Source: an uncultured Spirochaetales bacterium (GTDB lineage: Bacteria > Spirochaetota > Spirochaetia > Sphaerochaetales > Sphaerochaetaceae). Taken from it: a DNA stretch of 34,359 nucleotides. Under the pieces are notes generated by a model, which saw only the letters and a list, made by a program, of their open reading frames with translations, did not search any database and had not been told where the DNA came from. This document shows, one piece after another, positions 15,354-24,453 of this stretch; the stretch's first letter is position 1; each line of letters opens with the position of its first letter. The position numbers and the translations under genes are program-made. The stretch lies in the NCBI GenBank assembly GCA_902781545.1, contig CACZJR010000032.1, positions 1 through 34,359 of the forward strand, written 5' to 3'.

Positions 15354-16021
15354 TGAGAAGATTCCTGCTTGCCTGCCTGTTTTCCATCATCTCATTTAAT
15401 CTCTTTGCAGATGTTCCTGCTCCGCAGATAACCATTGATGCTGACGATGTGACAATAAAGGGTTATTACAATCCGCAGACTGCAACCGAGTTCAGTATCT
15501 GGCCTGGGGATTTGTCAAGCGAACTCGCATCCAGGGTAAGCGGCGGAGCCTTTAATCCCTCGGTCGCAGCCATAATCCATGATGGCATTGTCGATATTGA
15601 GGATCTGCCGGAAGATGAGACTGTCGGCGTTTTCTCGTGGTACCTGGAAAACGGTTCAAACCGCAGGGTGTCGGTATCCTTCAAGATAACTCCGATACAA
15701 GCAGAGATAGAGCTCAAGAACAGTCAGGGAATTGTTACAGGCCACAAGTTCTACATTCCAAAATACACCATAACGATGCGCAGGTTCGACAAGGGTTATT
15801 ACAATCCCCCTCTTACCTACTCGCAGATAAATCCTTACAACAACTCACAGAAAGGAGTTGACGCACTGATATTCAAGCCCAAATGGGAGGGGATAGTACA
15901 CCATGAGGAAAACAGGGGCATTTATGGTGTCTGTTATATAACACTTGATGAAATGACTACTGATCCGGGTCATTTCGAGTATATTTCGTATGTTACGGTG
16001 GAGCTTTCGGTGGAAACATGA
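15350..16021 (+). CDS. Small secreted beta-rich protein, cassette gene B (unrecognised)
   Basis: The 223-residue protein has a signal peptide ending in NLFA (about residue 21). The mature part holds two GYYNP segments (near 39 and 148), long beta-prone stretches, and a closing HFEYISYVTVELSVET strand. It has no recognisable domain. The start overlaps the preceding stop (ATGATGA, either of two adjacent ATGs possible), and the end overlaps gene C by four bases. Confidence 0.68.
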   Translation: MMRRFLLACLFSIISFNLFADVPAPQITIDADDVTIKGYYNPQTATEFSIWPGDLSSELASRVSGGAFNPSVAAIIHDGIVDIEDLPEDETVGVFSWYLENGSNRRVSVSFKITPIQAEIELKNSQGIVTGHKFYIPKYTITMRRFDKGYYNPPLTYSQINPYNNSQKGVDALIFKPKWEGIVHHEENRGIYGVCYITLDEMTTDPGHFEYISYVTVELSVET

Positions 16022-16641
16022 GAAAAATGATTATTGCACTACTGATTCTATCTATTCTCTCTTGTTCTTTTGCCGTTGCCGAGGATCTCAGGGACTCAGC
16101 AAGCCAGCGCCTCACCGGATATGTTGACCCGAACATTTCTCTTACCGCCGAGAACATAGTGTACTATGATTTGAACAACGAGTATGGCATAAACCTCGAT
16201 GTGCTGGACAGCAGCAACTCTGTCAGCAACCTCATATCGCCAACGGCCACACCGCTTACACATTCCGGTCTCAAGGTCGGATTGCTCTCAGTTGTATCGT
16301 CAGTCACAAACTACAAGGTCGTCATAACACATAGCCCGTTGGTCCGTCAGACATCACCAGAGGATCTGACAACGGCATATATTGACTATGAACTTGGCGT
16401 CATCTACACAACTGACGGCGTGAACTACTCGGAAGAGTTCTGTCTGAGTGTGCAAGATGCCAATCTGCCTAATCAACCCGGAAACCTGAGTAAGAAAATA
16501 GAGATACCTCTTCAGGTCTCCTCAGGCGTTGTGATGATTCAGGATGCGGGCATTTACTTCAGGCTCACAAATTCGTCTCCGGTATCGGTTCCCGGCAATT
16601 ACCTTTCGAACATAACATTTAGTGTGGAGTCAATCACATGA
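16018..16641 (+). CDS. Small secreted beta-rich protein, cassette gene C (unrecognised)
   Basis: The 207-residue protein has a signal peptide ending near residue 21 (SFAVA). It is threonine/serine/asparagine rich with predicted beta strands throughout, and it ends in PGNYLSNITFSVES, almost the same closing strand as gene A. This supports a shared fold such as a secreted beta-sandwich subunit. Both ends overlap neighbours by four bases. No family is assigned. Confidence 0.68.
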   Translation: MRKMIIALLILSILSCSFAVAEDLRDSASQRLTGYVDPNISLTAENIVYYDLNNEYGINLDVLDSSNSVSNLISPTATPLTHSGLKVGLLSVVSSVTNYKVVITHSPLVRQTSPEDLTTAYIDYELGVIYTTDGVNYSEEFCLSVQDANLPNQPGNLSKKIEIPLQVSSGVVMIQDAGIYFRLTNSSPVSVPGNYLSNITFSVESIT

Positions 16642-17954
16642 AGAGAAAGATTATTGTCATAATAACCGCCATAATCCTCACTATTCAAAACCTTCATGCG
16701 GCTGCGGCTTGGCTGACTCCAAGAATATGGTTCGAGAATGATTATTCCAACAGAAAGAATGTCATAAACCTGGAAAGCCTGTTCTACCTGCCCACAATGG
16801 ACACTGACTATAATTCGAATTCACCCACTGGCACATACAGCAGCGTGAACTCACTTGGAAACTTCGGATGCGCATATTGCAATCATGACATAATATTCAC
16901 CGTCCAGACAGACGGGAAATTCGTTTCAGAGTCAGACCCGACAAAATACCGCGAGTTCTACATCGCGATTATGCCCAGAGTCCGATATGATACTTTGGAC
17001 AGGAAGAACTCAACTATCGATGATAAAATGTATTGTATGGACCGCACTTATCAGGGCGGAGAGGTTGCAGGCGCAGTCATGGCTCCCAACACCAGAGATG
17101 TATCCGGTAGCCCCATGAAGACACTGACCATTACCGCTCCGGCAATCTCAATGGACCCTTATACCAAATATTACGTCGGACCCGACGGAGAACAGCATGT
17201 CTTCAGGTTCTGGTGTGACGTGCTGATCTGTCTGCCGGCTCTGACGCAGGAAGACATCCAGCATCTGATAGAGTCAGATGATTATTCCGCGACTGTCACG
17301 GTTTCCTGGACTTGTGTCGGTGAGGGTGAATGCAACACCAGCCATAGTGGAAGCTTCCAGTTCAACCTCAGAGGATACTACAAGACACAACAGGGCTCTC
17401 AGGATTCTCTAGCAATGTTTGTCGTTCCTACTTCTTCCTCAATGAATCTTGACATAAGAAGCATTCTTGAAAGGAATACTCAGGAAGAGAACATCGCCCA
17501 GATGAAGGTTTACACCACCACGGTCAAGAAATCAACCAACATATGGGCACGGTTCCAAGGCAGTCAGATCACTGAAGTCCGTGTGAAACCGTTTATCTCA
17601 GCTAATAGCTCCTGGAATCAGCAAGAAGGGCAAAACCCTAATTCATTTGCCCTGACAAACGGCATCACAAGCATTCCTTTCTCGGTGATAGTCAGAGATC
17701 CTGATCACACGTCAGGCAATGTTTCTGGGTATTTCTGGGAATTTGACGGATCGGATTATTGGGGTAAAAACAACATGAATTATATTGACCTGACAAATTA
17801 CGTGGTCCGTATTATTGACAGACAAGGCACCGAATACAACATGATAAGCTTTACCGGAGATGTCTATATATCGTTCTCGGGTCAGACCATCCCGAATCCG
17901 CTCGCCTCAGGAATCTACTCTGAAGACATTTACTATTATATTGTTTACATCTGA
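16638..17954 (+). CDS. Large secreted beta-rich protein, cassette gene D (unrecognised)
   Basis: The 438-residue protein has a signal peptide ending in NLHA (about 21). The mature part has about ten cysteines clustered in the first 240 residues (CAYC near 77-80; YCMD; WCDVLIC; WTCVGEGEC), suggesting disulphides in an exported compartment. The rest is aromatic- and Asn-rich. It is last and largest of the cassette, the place where pilus-type operons often put an adhesin or tip protein; this is analogy only. It ends with an IYSEDIYYYIVYI strand. No family is recognised. Confidence 0.68.
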   Translation: MKRKIIVIITAIILTIQNLHAAAAWLTPRIWFENDYSNRKNVINLESLFYLPTMDTDYNSNSPTGTYSSVNSLGNFGCAYCNHDIIFTVQTDGKFVSESDPTKYREFYIAIMPRVRYDTLDRKNSTIDDKMYCMDRTYQGGEVAGAVMAPNTRDVSGSPMKTLTITAPAISMDPYTKYYVGPDGEQHVFRFWCDVLICLPALTQEDIQHLIESDDYSATVTVSWTCVGEGECNTSHSGSFQFNLRGYYKTQQGSQDSLAMFVVPTSSSMNLDIRSILERNTQEENIAQMKVYTTTVKKSTNIWARFQGSQITEVRVKPFISANSSWNQQEGQNPNSFALTNGITSIPFSVIVRDPDHTSGNVSGYFWEFDGSDYWGKNNMNYIDLTNYVVRIIDRQGTEYNMISFTGDVYISFSGQTIPNPLASGIYSEDIYYYIVYI

Positions 17955-17965
17955 TCGGAGATCGC

Positions 17966-18385
17966 ATGTTCACATACAAACGAAAAGCACAGTATCACGA
18001 GACCGATCAGATGGGTATAATCCATCACTCCAACTATGTCAAATGGATGGAGGAGGCCCGCATCGCATACATGGATAGCCTGGGCTACGGCTTTGACAAA
18101 GTCGAATCACTGGGAGTCCTCTCCCCGGTTGCCGGCATCTCCGTCAGCTACAAGAACCCGGTGCGCTTCAACGACACCGTCCAGATCTCCATCTCCCTCA
18201 CCCGCTACAGCGGCGTGATCCAGGAGGTCGCCTACACCTTCACCAACGCCACCACCGGGGAGCTCTCGGCCACCGCCACATCCAAGCACTGCTATATCAA
18301 AGACGGCAAAATCATCAACCTCAAGCACGTCATCCCTGAGCTCGATGCCCTCTTTGCCGCCCAGCTTGTGAAAACCGAAAGCTGA
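17966..18385 (+). CDS. YbgC-like acyl-CoA thioesterase (hotdog fold)
   Basis: The 139-residue protein matches the 4-hydroxybenzoyl-CoA thioesterase/YbgC family: ETDQMGIIHHSNYVKWMEEA at residues 12-31 contains the catalytic Asp (14), the HH-N-Y turn and the EE of the hot-dog helix. Such enzymes hydrolyse short- or medium-chain acyl-CoA in the cytoplasm. It starts 11 bases after cassette gene D with CGGAG upstream, so it may be read from the same message, although no functional link is obvious. Codon use shifts to strongly C-ending codons in the second half (after about 18115). Confidence 0.87.
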   Translation: MFTYKRKAQYHETDQMGIIHHSNYVKWMEEARIAYMDSLGYGFDKVESLGVLSPVAGISVSYKNPVRFNDTVQISISLTRYSGVIQEVAYTFTNATTGELSATATSKHCYIKDGKIINLKHVIPELDALFAAQLVKTES

Positions 18386-18393
18386 CTGCTTTT

Positions 18394-18405
18394 CCAAAAA
18401 CAACA
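18394..18405. repeat. 12-bp copy of a repeat that also flanks the gene downstream
   Basis: CCAAAAACAACA here is identical to 19262-19273, and one base different from the copy in the second hairpin (from 19313). It is followed at 18429-18442 by TTCTCCT and TAC, pieces of the downstream hairpin's right arm. Confidence 0.55.
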
Positions 18406-18439
18406 GAAAAAAATCAAACAGCCCTCACTGTTCTCCTGC

Positions 18440-18445
18440 TACAAT
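18440..18445 (+). promoter_or_regulatory. Extended -10 element of the PD-(D/E)XK-like gene
   Basis: TGCTACAAT is an extended -10 (TG-N-TACAAT). The predicted start is about five bases before the ATG at 18457 and no ribosome binding site is present. Confidence 0.45.
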
Positions 18446-18456
18446 TTCAGTAGCCC

Positions 18457-19245
18457 ATGTTGATTCAGAAATTAAGAGAGAGAAAAACAGTATTGCAGGA
18501 GAGCATCCGCACCTGCAAGCACAAACTCAGTATCCTCCCCTCCGGAATACTCCGTATTTCGGAAACCAAGGGGAAAGTCTGTTATTATCACAGGAAAAGC
18601 TTTCAGGACAAAAACGGTAAATACATCTCAAAAAAGAACACCAGACTGATAAAGCAGTTGGCAGAAAGGGAGTATTATTTCAAGACCCTGCTGGCACTGG
18701 AGGAAGAGCTGAGAGCTGTAGATGCCTTATTAAGCATTAAAATCAACCATCCGGCCTCTACCGTATACAAGTCAATGAATCCATCCATCAAAAGTATGAT
18801 CACCCCATTGGAGGAACCGGTTTCTGATGCTATCAAAAGATGGCAGTCTATCCCCAATCCCCCGATGGAACCCTGGGAAGGCAGTTATGTGCTGAAGACA
18901 AAGAGAGGTGAATATGTCAGATCAAAAGCGGAGTACAATATCGCCAATACCCTTCTGGCGGAGAAGATACCTTACAAATATGAGGCACCGTTTATGACAG
19001 TGGACGGTTTCAACCAACGCCCCGATTTCACCATCATGAACCCCACTACAGGCCAGATATTCATTTGGGAGCATTTCGGGATGCTTGACCGCCCTGATTA
19101 CACCAAAAGAATGATCAACAAGCTAGGCGCCTATGAGTTATCCGGCCTTTTCCCCGGAAATGGTCTGATAGTGACATTTGATGACGGCTCTCATCCTTTG
19201 ACTGTCGACCATATCAGGCAGATAATCGATAAGCTTTTGAGATAA
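18457..19245 (+). CDS. PD-(D/E)XK-like nuclease-fold protein of unknown role
   Basis: The 262-residue protein is not a named family to me. The N-terminal ~95 residues are basic and coiled-coil-like with a YYHRK strand. The C-terminal half has the order of a PD-(D/E)XK nuclease core: RSKAEYNIANTL (Glu159, helix), KYEAPF, RPDFTI (Asp190), FIWEHFG (Glu205, with His206 where Lys is usual), a helix KRMINKLGAYE, then LIVTF. I recall similar uncharacterised proteins in many gut bacteria. It stands alone, flanked by short repeats, with tandem hairpins just downstream. Catalysis is inferred; the Lys-to-His change leaves activity open. Confidence 0.6.
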   Translation: MLIQKLRERKTVLQESIRTCKHKLSILPSGILRISETKGKVCYYHRKSFQDKNGKYISKKNTRLIKQLAEREYYFKTLLALEEELRAVDALLSIKINHPASTVYKSMNPSIKSMITPLEEPVSDAIKRWQSIPNPPMEPWEGSYVLKTKRGEYVRSKAEYNIANTLLAEKIPYKYEAPFMTVDGFNQRPDFTIMNPTTGQIFIWEHFGMLDRPDYTKRMINKLGAYELSGLFPGNGLIVTFDDGSHPLTVDHIRQIIDKLLR

Positions 19246-19247
19246 AA

Positions 19248-19336
19248 GTAGGAGCAAAAAGCCAAAAACAACATTTTTCTCCTACCTTATCCGGAAAAAG
19301 TAGGAGCGAAACCCGAAAAACAACAATTTTCTCCTA
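19248..19336. repeat. Two tandem ~38-base hairpin repeats
   Basis: Unit 1 (19248-19285) has arms GTAGGAG and CTCCTAC. Unit 2 (19300-19336) has TAGGAG and CTCCTA. Between the arms both share an A-rich loop containing CC(G)AAAAACAACA and a T-run next to the right arm. The units are 52 bases apart and clearly copies of one another. They may end transcription of the preceding gene, but the duplication and the matching copy upstream of that gene suggest a dispersed repeat family. Confidence 0.75.
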
Positions 19337-19378
19337 TTCTCAGGAGCCAAGGATCAGTTCTCCTCCGGCTCACCCGCA

Positions 19379-19406
19379 TTGACTTTTTACCCCTTTATGG
19401 TAAATA
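19379..19406 (+). promoter_or_regulatory. Enolase promoter
   Basis: TTGACT (19379-19384) and TAAATA (19401-19406) have a 16-base spacer. The leader is about 46 bases, AT-rich, and ends with AAGGAG before the ATG. Confidence 0.5.
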
Positions 19407-19431
19407 TATAGATGCAGTTAATAATTACTAA

Positions 19432-20754
<1,323 letters not shown>

Positions 20755-20777
20755 GAGACAGTTCTTACGGACAAGGG

Positions 20778-20806
20778 GGGAGCTTCTTCAGGAAGCTCCC
20801 TTTTTT
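20778..20806 (+). terminator. Enolase intrinsic terminator
   Basis: GGGAGCTTC (20778-20786) pairs with GAAGCTCCC (20792-20800) over 9 bp and is followed by six T. Confidence 0.92.
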
Positions 20807-20843
20807 GTGCCCTCCGTATCTTCCAAACCCTTCCAAAATAAGT

Positions 20844-20874
20844 AAAAGAAAAGCCCCCGTGTTTCCACGGAGGC
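20844..20874 (-). terminator. pckA intrinsic terminator
   Basis: On the minus strand GCCTCCGTG pairs with CACGGGGGC (20866-20874 and 20853-20861) around a GAAA tetraloop, followed by TTTTCTTTT. It lies 30 bases after the pckA stop. Confidence 0.9.
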
Positions 20875-20904
20875 TCGAATTGATTTCAATGATAGATTCA
20901 GGAA

Positions 20905-22506
20905 TTACAGCTGAGGACCAGCGGCAACAAGTGCCTTTCCTGCGGCATTGGTTGTGTACTTGACGAAGTTCTTGATGAACCTGCCGGCAAGATCCTTTGC
21001 CTTCTCATCCCACTGTGATGCGTCAGCATAGGTGTCTCTCGGATCCAGGATCTTCGGATCAACTCCAGGAAGTGATGTCGGAACCTCGAAGTTGAAGTAC
21101 GGGATCTTCTTGGTCTGTGACTTGAGGATTGAGCCGTCAAGGATTGCATCGATGATTCCACGTGTGTCCTTGATTGAGATTCTCTTTCCTGTTCCGTTCC
21201 ATCCGGTGTTGACAAGATATGCCTTGGCTCCGCTCTTCTCCATCTTCTTGACCAGCTCCTCAGCGTACTTTGTCGGGTGCAGCTCAAGGAAGGCCTGTCC
21301 GAAACAAGCTGAGAATGTCGGTGTGGGCTCGGTGATTCCGCGCTCTGTACCGGCAAGCTTTGCTGTGAAACCTGAGAGGAAGTAGTACTTTGTCTGCTCC
21401 GGTGTCAGGATTGAGACTGGAGGAAGAACTCCGAATGCATCAGCTGAGAGGAAGATGACGTTCTTTGCATCAGGTGCAGCTGAGACAGGGCGGACGATGT
21501 TCTTGATGTGGTCAATCGGATAAGAGACACGTGTGTTCTCTGTGACTGACTTGTCAGCGAAATCAATCTTGCCGTTAGCATCGACTGTGACGTTCTCAAG
21601 AAGAGCGTTTCTCTTGATTGCATTGTAGATGTCCGGCTCAGAGTCCTTGTCGAGGTTGATGACCTTTGCATAGCAGCCGCCCTCGAAGTTGAAGACGCCG
21701 TTGTCATCCCAGCCGTGCTCGTCATCACCGATGAGAAGTCTCTTCGGGTCTGTTGAGAGAGTGGTCTTTCCTGTTCCGGAGAGGCCGAAGAAGATGGCTG
21801 TGTTCTTGCCGTTCATGTCGGTGTTGGCTGAGCAGTGCATTGATGCAATGCCCTTGAGAGGCAGGTAGTAGTTCATCATTGAGAACATACCCTTCTTCAT
21901 CTCTCCGCCGTACCATGTGTTCAGGATGACCTGCTCGCGGCTTGTGATGTTGAAGACAACTGCTGTCTCTGAGTTAAGGCCGAGCTCCTTGTAGTTCTCA
22001 ACCTTTGCCTTTGAGGCTGTGTAGACGATGAAGTCAGGCTTGAAGTTCTTCTCTTCCTCTGCTGAGGGCTTGATGAACATGTTCCTGACAAAGTGTGCCT
22101 GCCATGCGACCTCCATGATGAAACGGATGGCCATTCTGGTGTCCTCGTTTGCTCCGCAGAAAGCATCAACAACAAAGAGCCTCTTGTTTGAGAGCTGCTC
22201 AACGGCAATCTTCTTGACTGCCTTCCAGGTCTCCTCTGATGCCGGATGGTTGTCATTCTTGTATCCGTCGGTTGTCCACCAGACTGTGTCCTTGGAATTC
22301 TCGTCCATGACGATGAACTTGTCCTTGGGTGAGCGGCCGGTGTAGATTCCTGTCATGACATTGACAGCATCCAGTTCTGTGAGCTGACCCTTGTCATAGC
22401 CAGTAAGAGCAGGATTCATCTCTTCCTTGAAAAGGAACTCGTATGACGGGTTGTAGACGATTTCCTTTACGCCTGTGATGCCATAAGCTTTAAGATCGAT
22501 TGCCAT
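20905..22506 (-). CDS. pckA: Phosphoenolpyruvate carboxykinase (ATP)
   Basis: The enzyme interconverts oxaloacetate + ATP with PEP + CO2 + ADP. In fermenting gut bacteria it often works in the CO2-fixing direction towards succinate or malate. The 533-residue protein has the ATP-type signatures: [10 protein letters not shown] (near 54), HCSANTDM (near 229), the P-loop GLSGTGKTT (about 243-251), the Mg site LIGDDEHGW (about 261-269) and NTRVSYPI (near 331). AAGGAG lies 7 bases upstream of the start. A TATAAT (22577-22582) predicts a 64-base leader with a CGGGA/TCCCG hairpin. Confidence 0.97.
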   Translation of the reverse strand: MAIDLKAYGITGVKEIVYNPSYEFLFKEEMNPALTGYDKGQLTELDAVNVMTGIYTGRSPKDKFIVMDENSKDTVWWTTDGYKNDNHPASEETWKAVKKIAVEQLSNKRLFVVDAFCGANEDTRMAIRFIMEVAWQAHFVRNMFIKPSAEEEKNFKPDFIVYTASKAKVENYKELGLNSETAVVFNITSREQVILNTWYGGEMKKGMFSMMNYYLPLKGIASMHCSANTDMNGKNTAIFFGLSGTGKTTLSTDPKRLLIGDDEHGWDDNGVFNFEGGCYAKVINLDKDSEPDIYNAIKRNALLENVTVDANGKIDFADKSVTENTRVSYPIDHIKNIVRPVSAAPDAKNVIFLSADAFGVLPPVSILTPEQTKYYFLSGFTAKLAGTERGITEPTPTFSACFGQAFLELHPTKYAEELVKKMEKSGAKAYLVNTGWNGTGKRISIKDTRGIIDAILDGSILKSQTKKIPYFNFEVPTSLPGVDPKILDPRDTYADASQWDEKAKDLAGRFIKNFVKYTTNAAGKALVAAGPQL

Positions 22507-22576
22507 TTTTTATCTCCTTATAACAAAAACCTGTACTTGGCAGAAGGACTTCGGGACTGATCCCGATTGTCTTCCG

Positions 22577-22582
22577 ATTATA
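22577..22582 (-). promoter_or_regulatory. -10 element of pckA
   Basis: A perfect TATAAT on the minus strand about 70 bases upstream of the start; the -35 region is only T-rich. The leader contains an inverted repeat, CGGGA-CTGA-TCCCG, at 22552-22565, which may be an operator or a leader hairpin. Confidence 0.45.
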
Positions 22583-22657
22583 TGATATAGAAAAAGCGGA
22601 AAAACATCATCATGTATTGAAATGTTTTTCCCTTTATTTTTCAGCAAATTGAGACCA

Positions 22658-23683
22658 TCACAGATTCAGAATCTGCTCCCATGACTCTGACGGCACCATT
22701 ATGCCCTCTCTCATGGCCTTTGCCCTGTCCTTAAGGACCCTCTCTCCCGGATATCTGCTCGGGCTGCCTTCCTTGACCGGCTCCGCATCATGGATGCCTG
22801 CCTTGATGGAGGCCTCGATCTCCGCGAAGTTGTTCTCTCCCAGGGCCGCAGGATCAATGGCTATGAAGATCTGACAGAGACTGCACTCATCTGTCCCGTT
22901 CTCCTGCATCTTGCGCTCGATTGTGGCCGAGTCATCTCCGTCAGCGAGAAGAGCTGCCGCCGCATCAAGCAAAATGGACATGCTGGAGCCCTTCCAGAAT
23001 CCCATGGGGATGGGACGTCTAGTCTTCTCAATGTCGCCAGGCACTTTGGTGAGATTCCCGTCAGAGTCGTAGCCTCCGTCAACAGGCAGAAGCTTTCCGG
23101 CCCTGCGCATCACCTCAAGCTTGCCGTTGGAGAACTGTGACATGGCTGAGTCAAGGACAAAATGCTTTCCATCTGCTCCGGGAACCGCCATGACAAACGG
23201 GTTGTTTCCTATGTTGCTGACCTTGCTGCCCCAGCTGGGAAGATTCGCCCTGGTGTTTGTCCAGCAAATTCCCACCTTGCCCTGGTCTGCGGCAAGCCAT
23301 CCGTAATAGCCTCCGCGCATCCAGTGGTTGGCGTTCCTCAGGGCAACCATGCCTATCCCGTATTTATCTGCGAGCTCGCATGCCCTGTTCATGCAGATCG
23401 AGGCAGAGATCACTCCGCTTGCTTTGTTAGCGTCATAGCGCTCCACTGCGCCTGCAGATGAGACAAGAACAGGCTTGTTTCCCGCCACAATCAGGCCGTT
23501 GTCATAATGTGAGAGAACTCTCCAGACCCTGAGAACGCTGTGTGATATCACCCCGTCTGCGGCATTCAGGCCGAAGATTCCAGCCACCTCTGCGGCCTCT
23601 TCCTTACCTGCCCCGTGCTTCTCAAGCTTCTCCGTCAGGACCCTGACAAACTCATCTATTGTGATTCTTGTTTCCTCTGCCAT
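22658..23683 (-). CDS. Ldh2-family NAD(P)H-dependent oxidoreductase (YiaK/DlgD-like)
   Basis: The 341-residue protein belongs to the malate/L-sulfolactate/ureidoglycolate/2,3-diketo-L-gulonate reductase family, which is unrelated to Rossmann lactate dehydrogenases. Family marks are HSVLRVWR near 48 (catalytic-His region), ALRNANHWMRGGYYGW near 115, ICWTNTRANLPSWG near 140, NNPFVMAVPG near 160 and GFWKGSSMSILLD near 225. The HWMRGGYYG context is closest to 2,3-diketogulonate reductase. The start at 23683 has AGGGGTGAT upstream; a longer frame exists but is intergenic sequence. The substrate is inferred. Confidence 0.83.
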   Translation of the reverse strand: MAEETRITIDEFVRVLTEKLEKHGAGKEEAAEVAGIFGLNAADGVISHSVLRVWRVLSHYDNGLIVAGNKPVLVSSAGAVERYDANKASGVISASICMNRACELADKYGIGMVALRNANHWMRGGYYGWLAADQGKVGICWTNTRANLPSWGSKVSNIGNNPFVMAVPGADGKHFVLDSAMSQFSNGKLEVMRRAGKLLPVDGGYDSDGNLTKVPGDIEKTRRPIPMGFWKGSSMSILLDAAAALLADGDDSATIERKMQENGTDECSLCQIFIAIDPAALGENNFAEIEASIKAGIHDAEPVKEGSPSRYPGERVLKDRAKAMREGIMVPSESWEQILNL

Positions 23684-23703
23684 GGCATCACCCCTCTTAT
23701 TGT

Positions 23704-23729
23704 AGATAGACAATTGCATGATAGACAAA
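23704..23729. promoter_or_regulatory. Direct repeats in the divergent promoter region
   Basis: On the minus strand TTGTCTATC occurs twice, 15 bases apart, just upstream of a TACAAT -10 element (23699-23704) for the oxidoreductase gene. The helical-phase-like spacing and the position over the -35 region suggest a regulator binding site. Confidence 0.45.
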
Positions 23730-23737
23730 AACAACGA

Positions 23738-23766
23738 TTGAAAAAAGGGCACAACAGTTTTAAATT
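23738..23766 (+). promoter_or_regulatory. Promoter of the metallophosphoesterase gene
   Basis: TTGAAA (23738-23743), 17 bases, TAAATT (23761-23766). Predicted start is about three bases before the ATG at 23776, so the GAGGA at 23768 might not be transcribed. Confidence 0.45.
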
Positions 23767-23775
23767 TGAGGAAGC

Positions 23776-24453
23776 ATGAAAATACTTTGCGTCTCAGACA
23801 CAACAAGAAGCCTGGCCTTCTCCTCAAATGTCTCTGAAATCTACAAGGGCACGGATGTGATCCTGTCCTGCGGGGACATGCAGGTCCAGAACTATGACTA
23901 TCTGTCCACAATGCTCAGGCGTGACGTCTACTATGTTTTCGGCAACCACAACTTGGAGACATTCAAGCAGACAATGGACAAGGACGTCATGAACTTCTCC
24001 AAGCTGGACAACGAGTACAACAAGAAGTTCTACGGCTTCATCCTGGACGGAAAGTGCATGAGGGACAAAAGGACAGGTCTTCTGATCGCAGGCCTTGGGG
24101 GCTCCATGCGCTACAACAACGGGGACAGTCAGTACACGGAAGCCCAGATGAGACGCCGAATCCGCCGTCTGGCACTGAGTCTGATGCGCAACAAGAGGAA
24201 GTACGGACGTTATCTGGACATCCTTGTGACCCATGCCCCGCCGTTCGGAGTCGGGGACGGTCCGGACCTCTGTCACCGCGGCTTCAAGTGCTTCCTTGAC
24301 TTTATGGACAAATATCAGCCAAAATATCTGCTCCATGGACATATCCACCTAGACGACCAGAACGCCAACAGGATAACACAACATGGAGCAACAACAGTAA
24401 TCAACGTTTACGGCAGCTACATGCTGGACACCGATGAATCCGGAGAGAATTAA
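23776..24453 (+). CDS. Calcineurin-like metallophosphoesterase, YfcE/MJ0936 type
   Basis: The 225-residue protein has most of the metallophosphoesterase motif set: Asp8 in SDTT, GD at 33-34, GNHN at 56-59, THAPPFG near 152 and GHIH near 187. The first motif is normally D-x-H; here it reads D-T-T, so one metal-ligand His is missing or replaced. The role is probably a cytoplasmic phosphodiesterase with unknown substrate. The stop TAA shares its last A with the ATG of the next gene. Confidence 0.83.
   Translation: MKILCVSDTTRSLAFSSNVSEIYKGTDVILSCGDMQVQNYDYLSTMLRRDVYYVFGNHNLETFKQTMDKDVMNFSKLDNEYNKKFYGFILDGKCMRDKRTGLLIAGLGGSMRYNNGDSQYTEAQMRRRIRRLALSLMRNKRKYGRYLDILVTHAPPFGVGDGPDLCHRGFKCFLDFMDKYQPKYLLHGHIHLDDQNANRITQHGATTVINVYGSYMLDTDESGEN

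Noticed and set aside
22683-23911. Longer 417-residue version of the Ldh2-family protein starting at 23911
   Set aside because: The extra 76 residues are Cys/Arg-rich, lie over the divergent gene and promoter, and the ATG at 23683 has a good ribosome binding site and family alignment.
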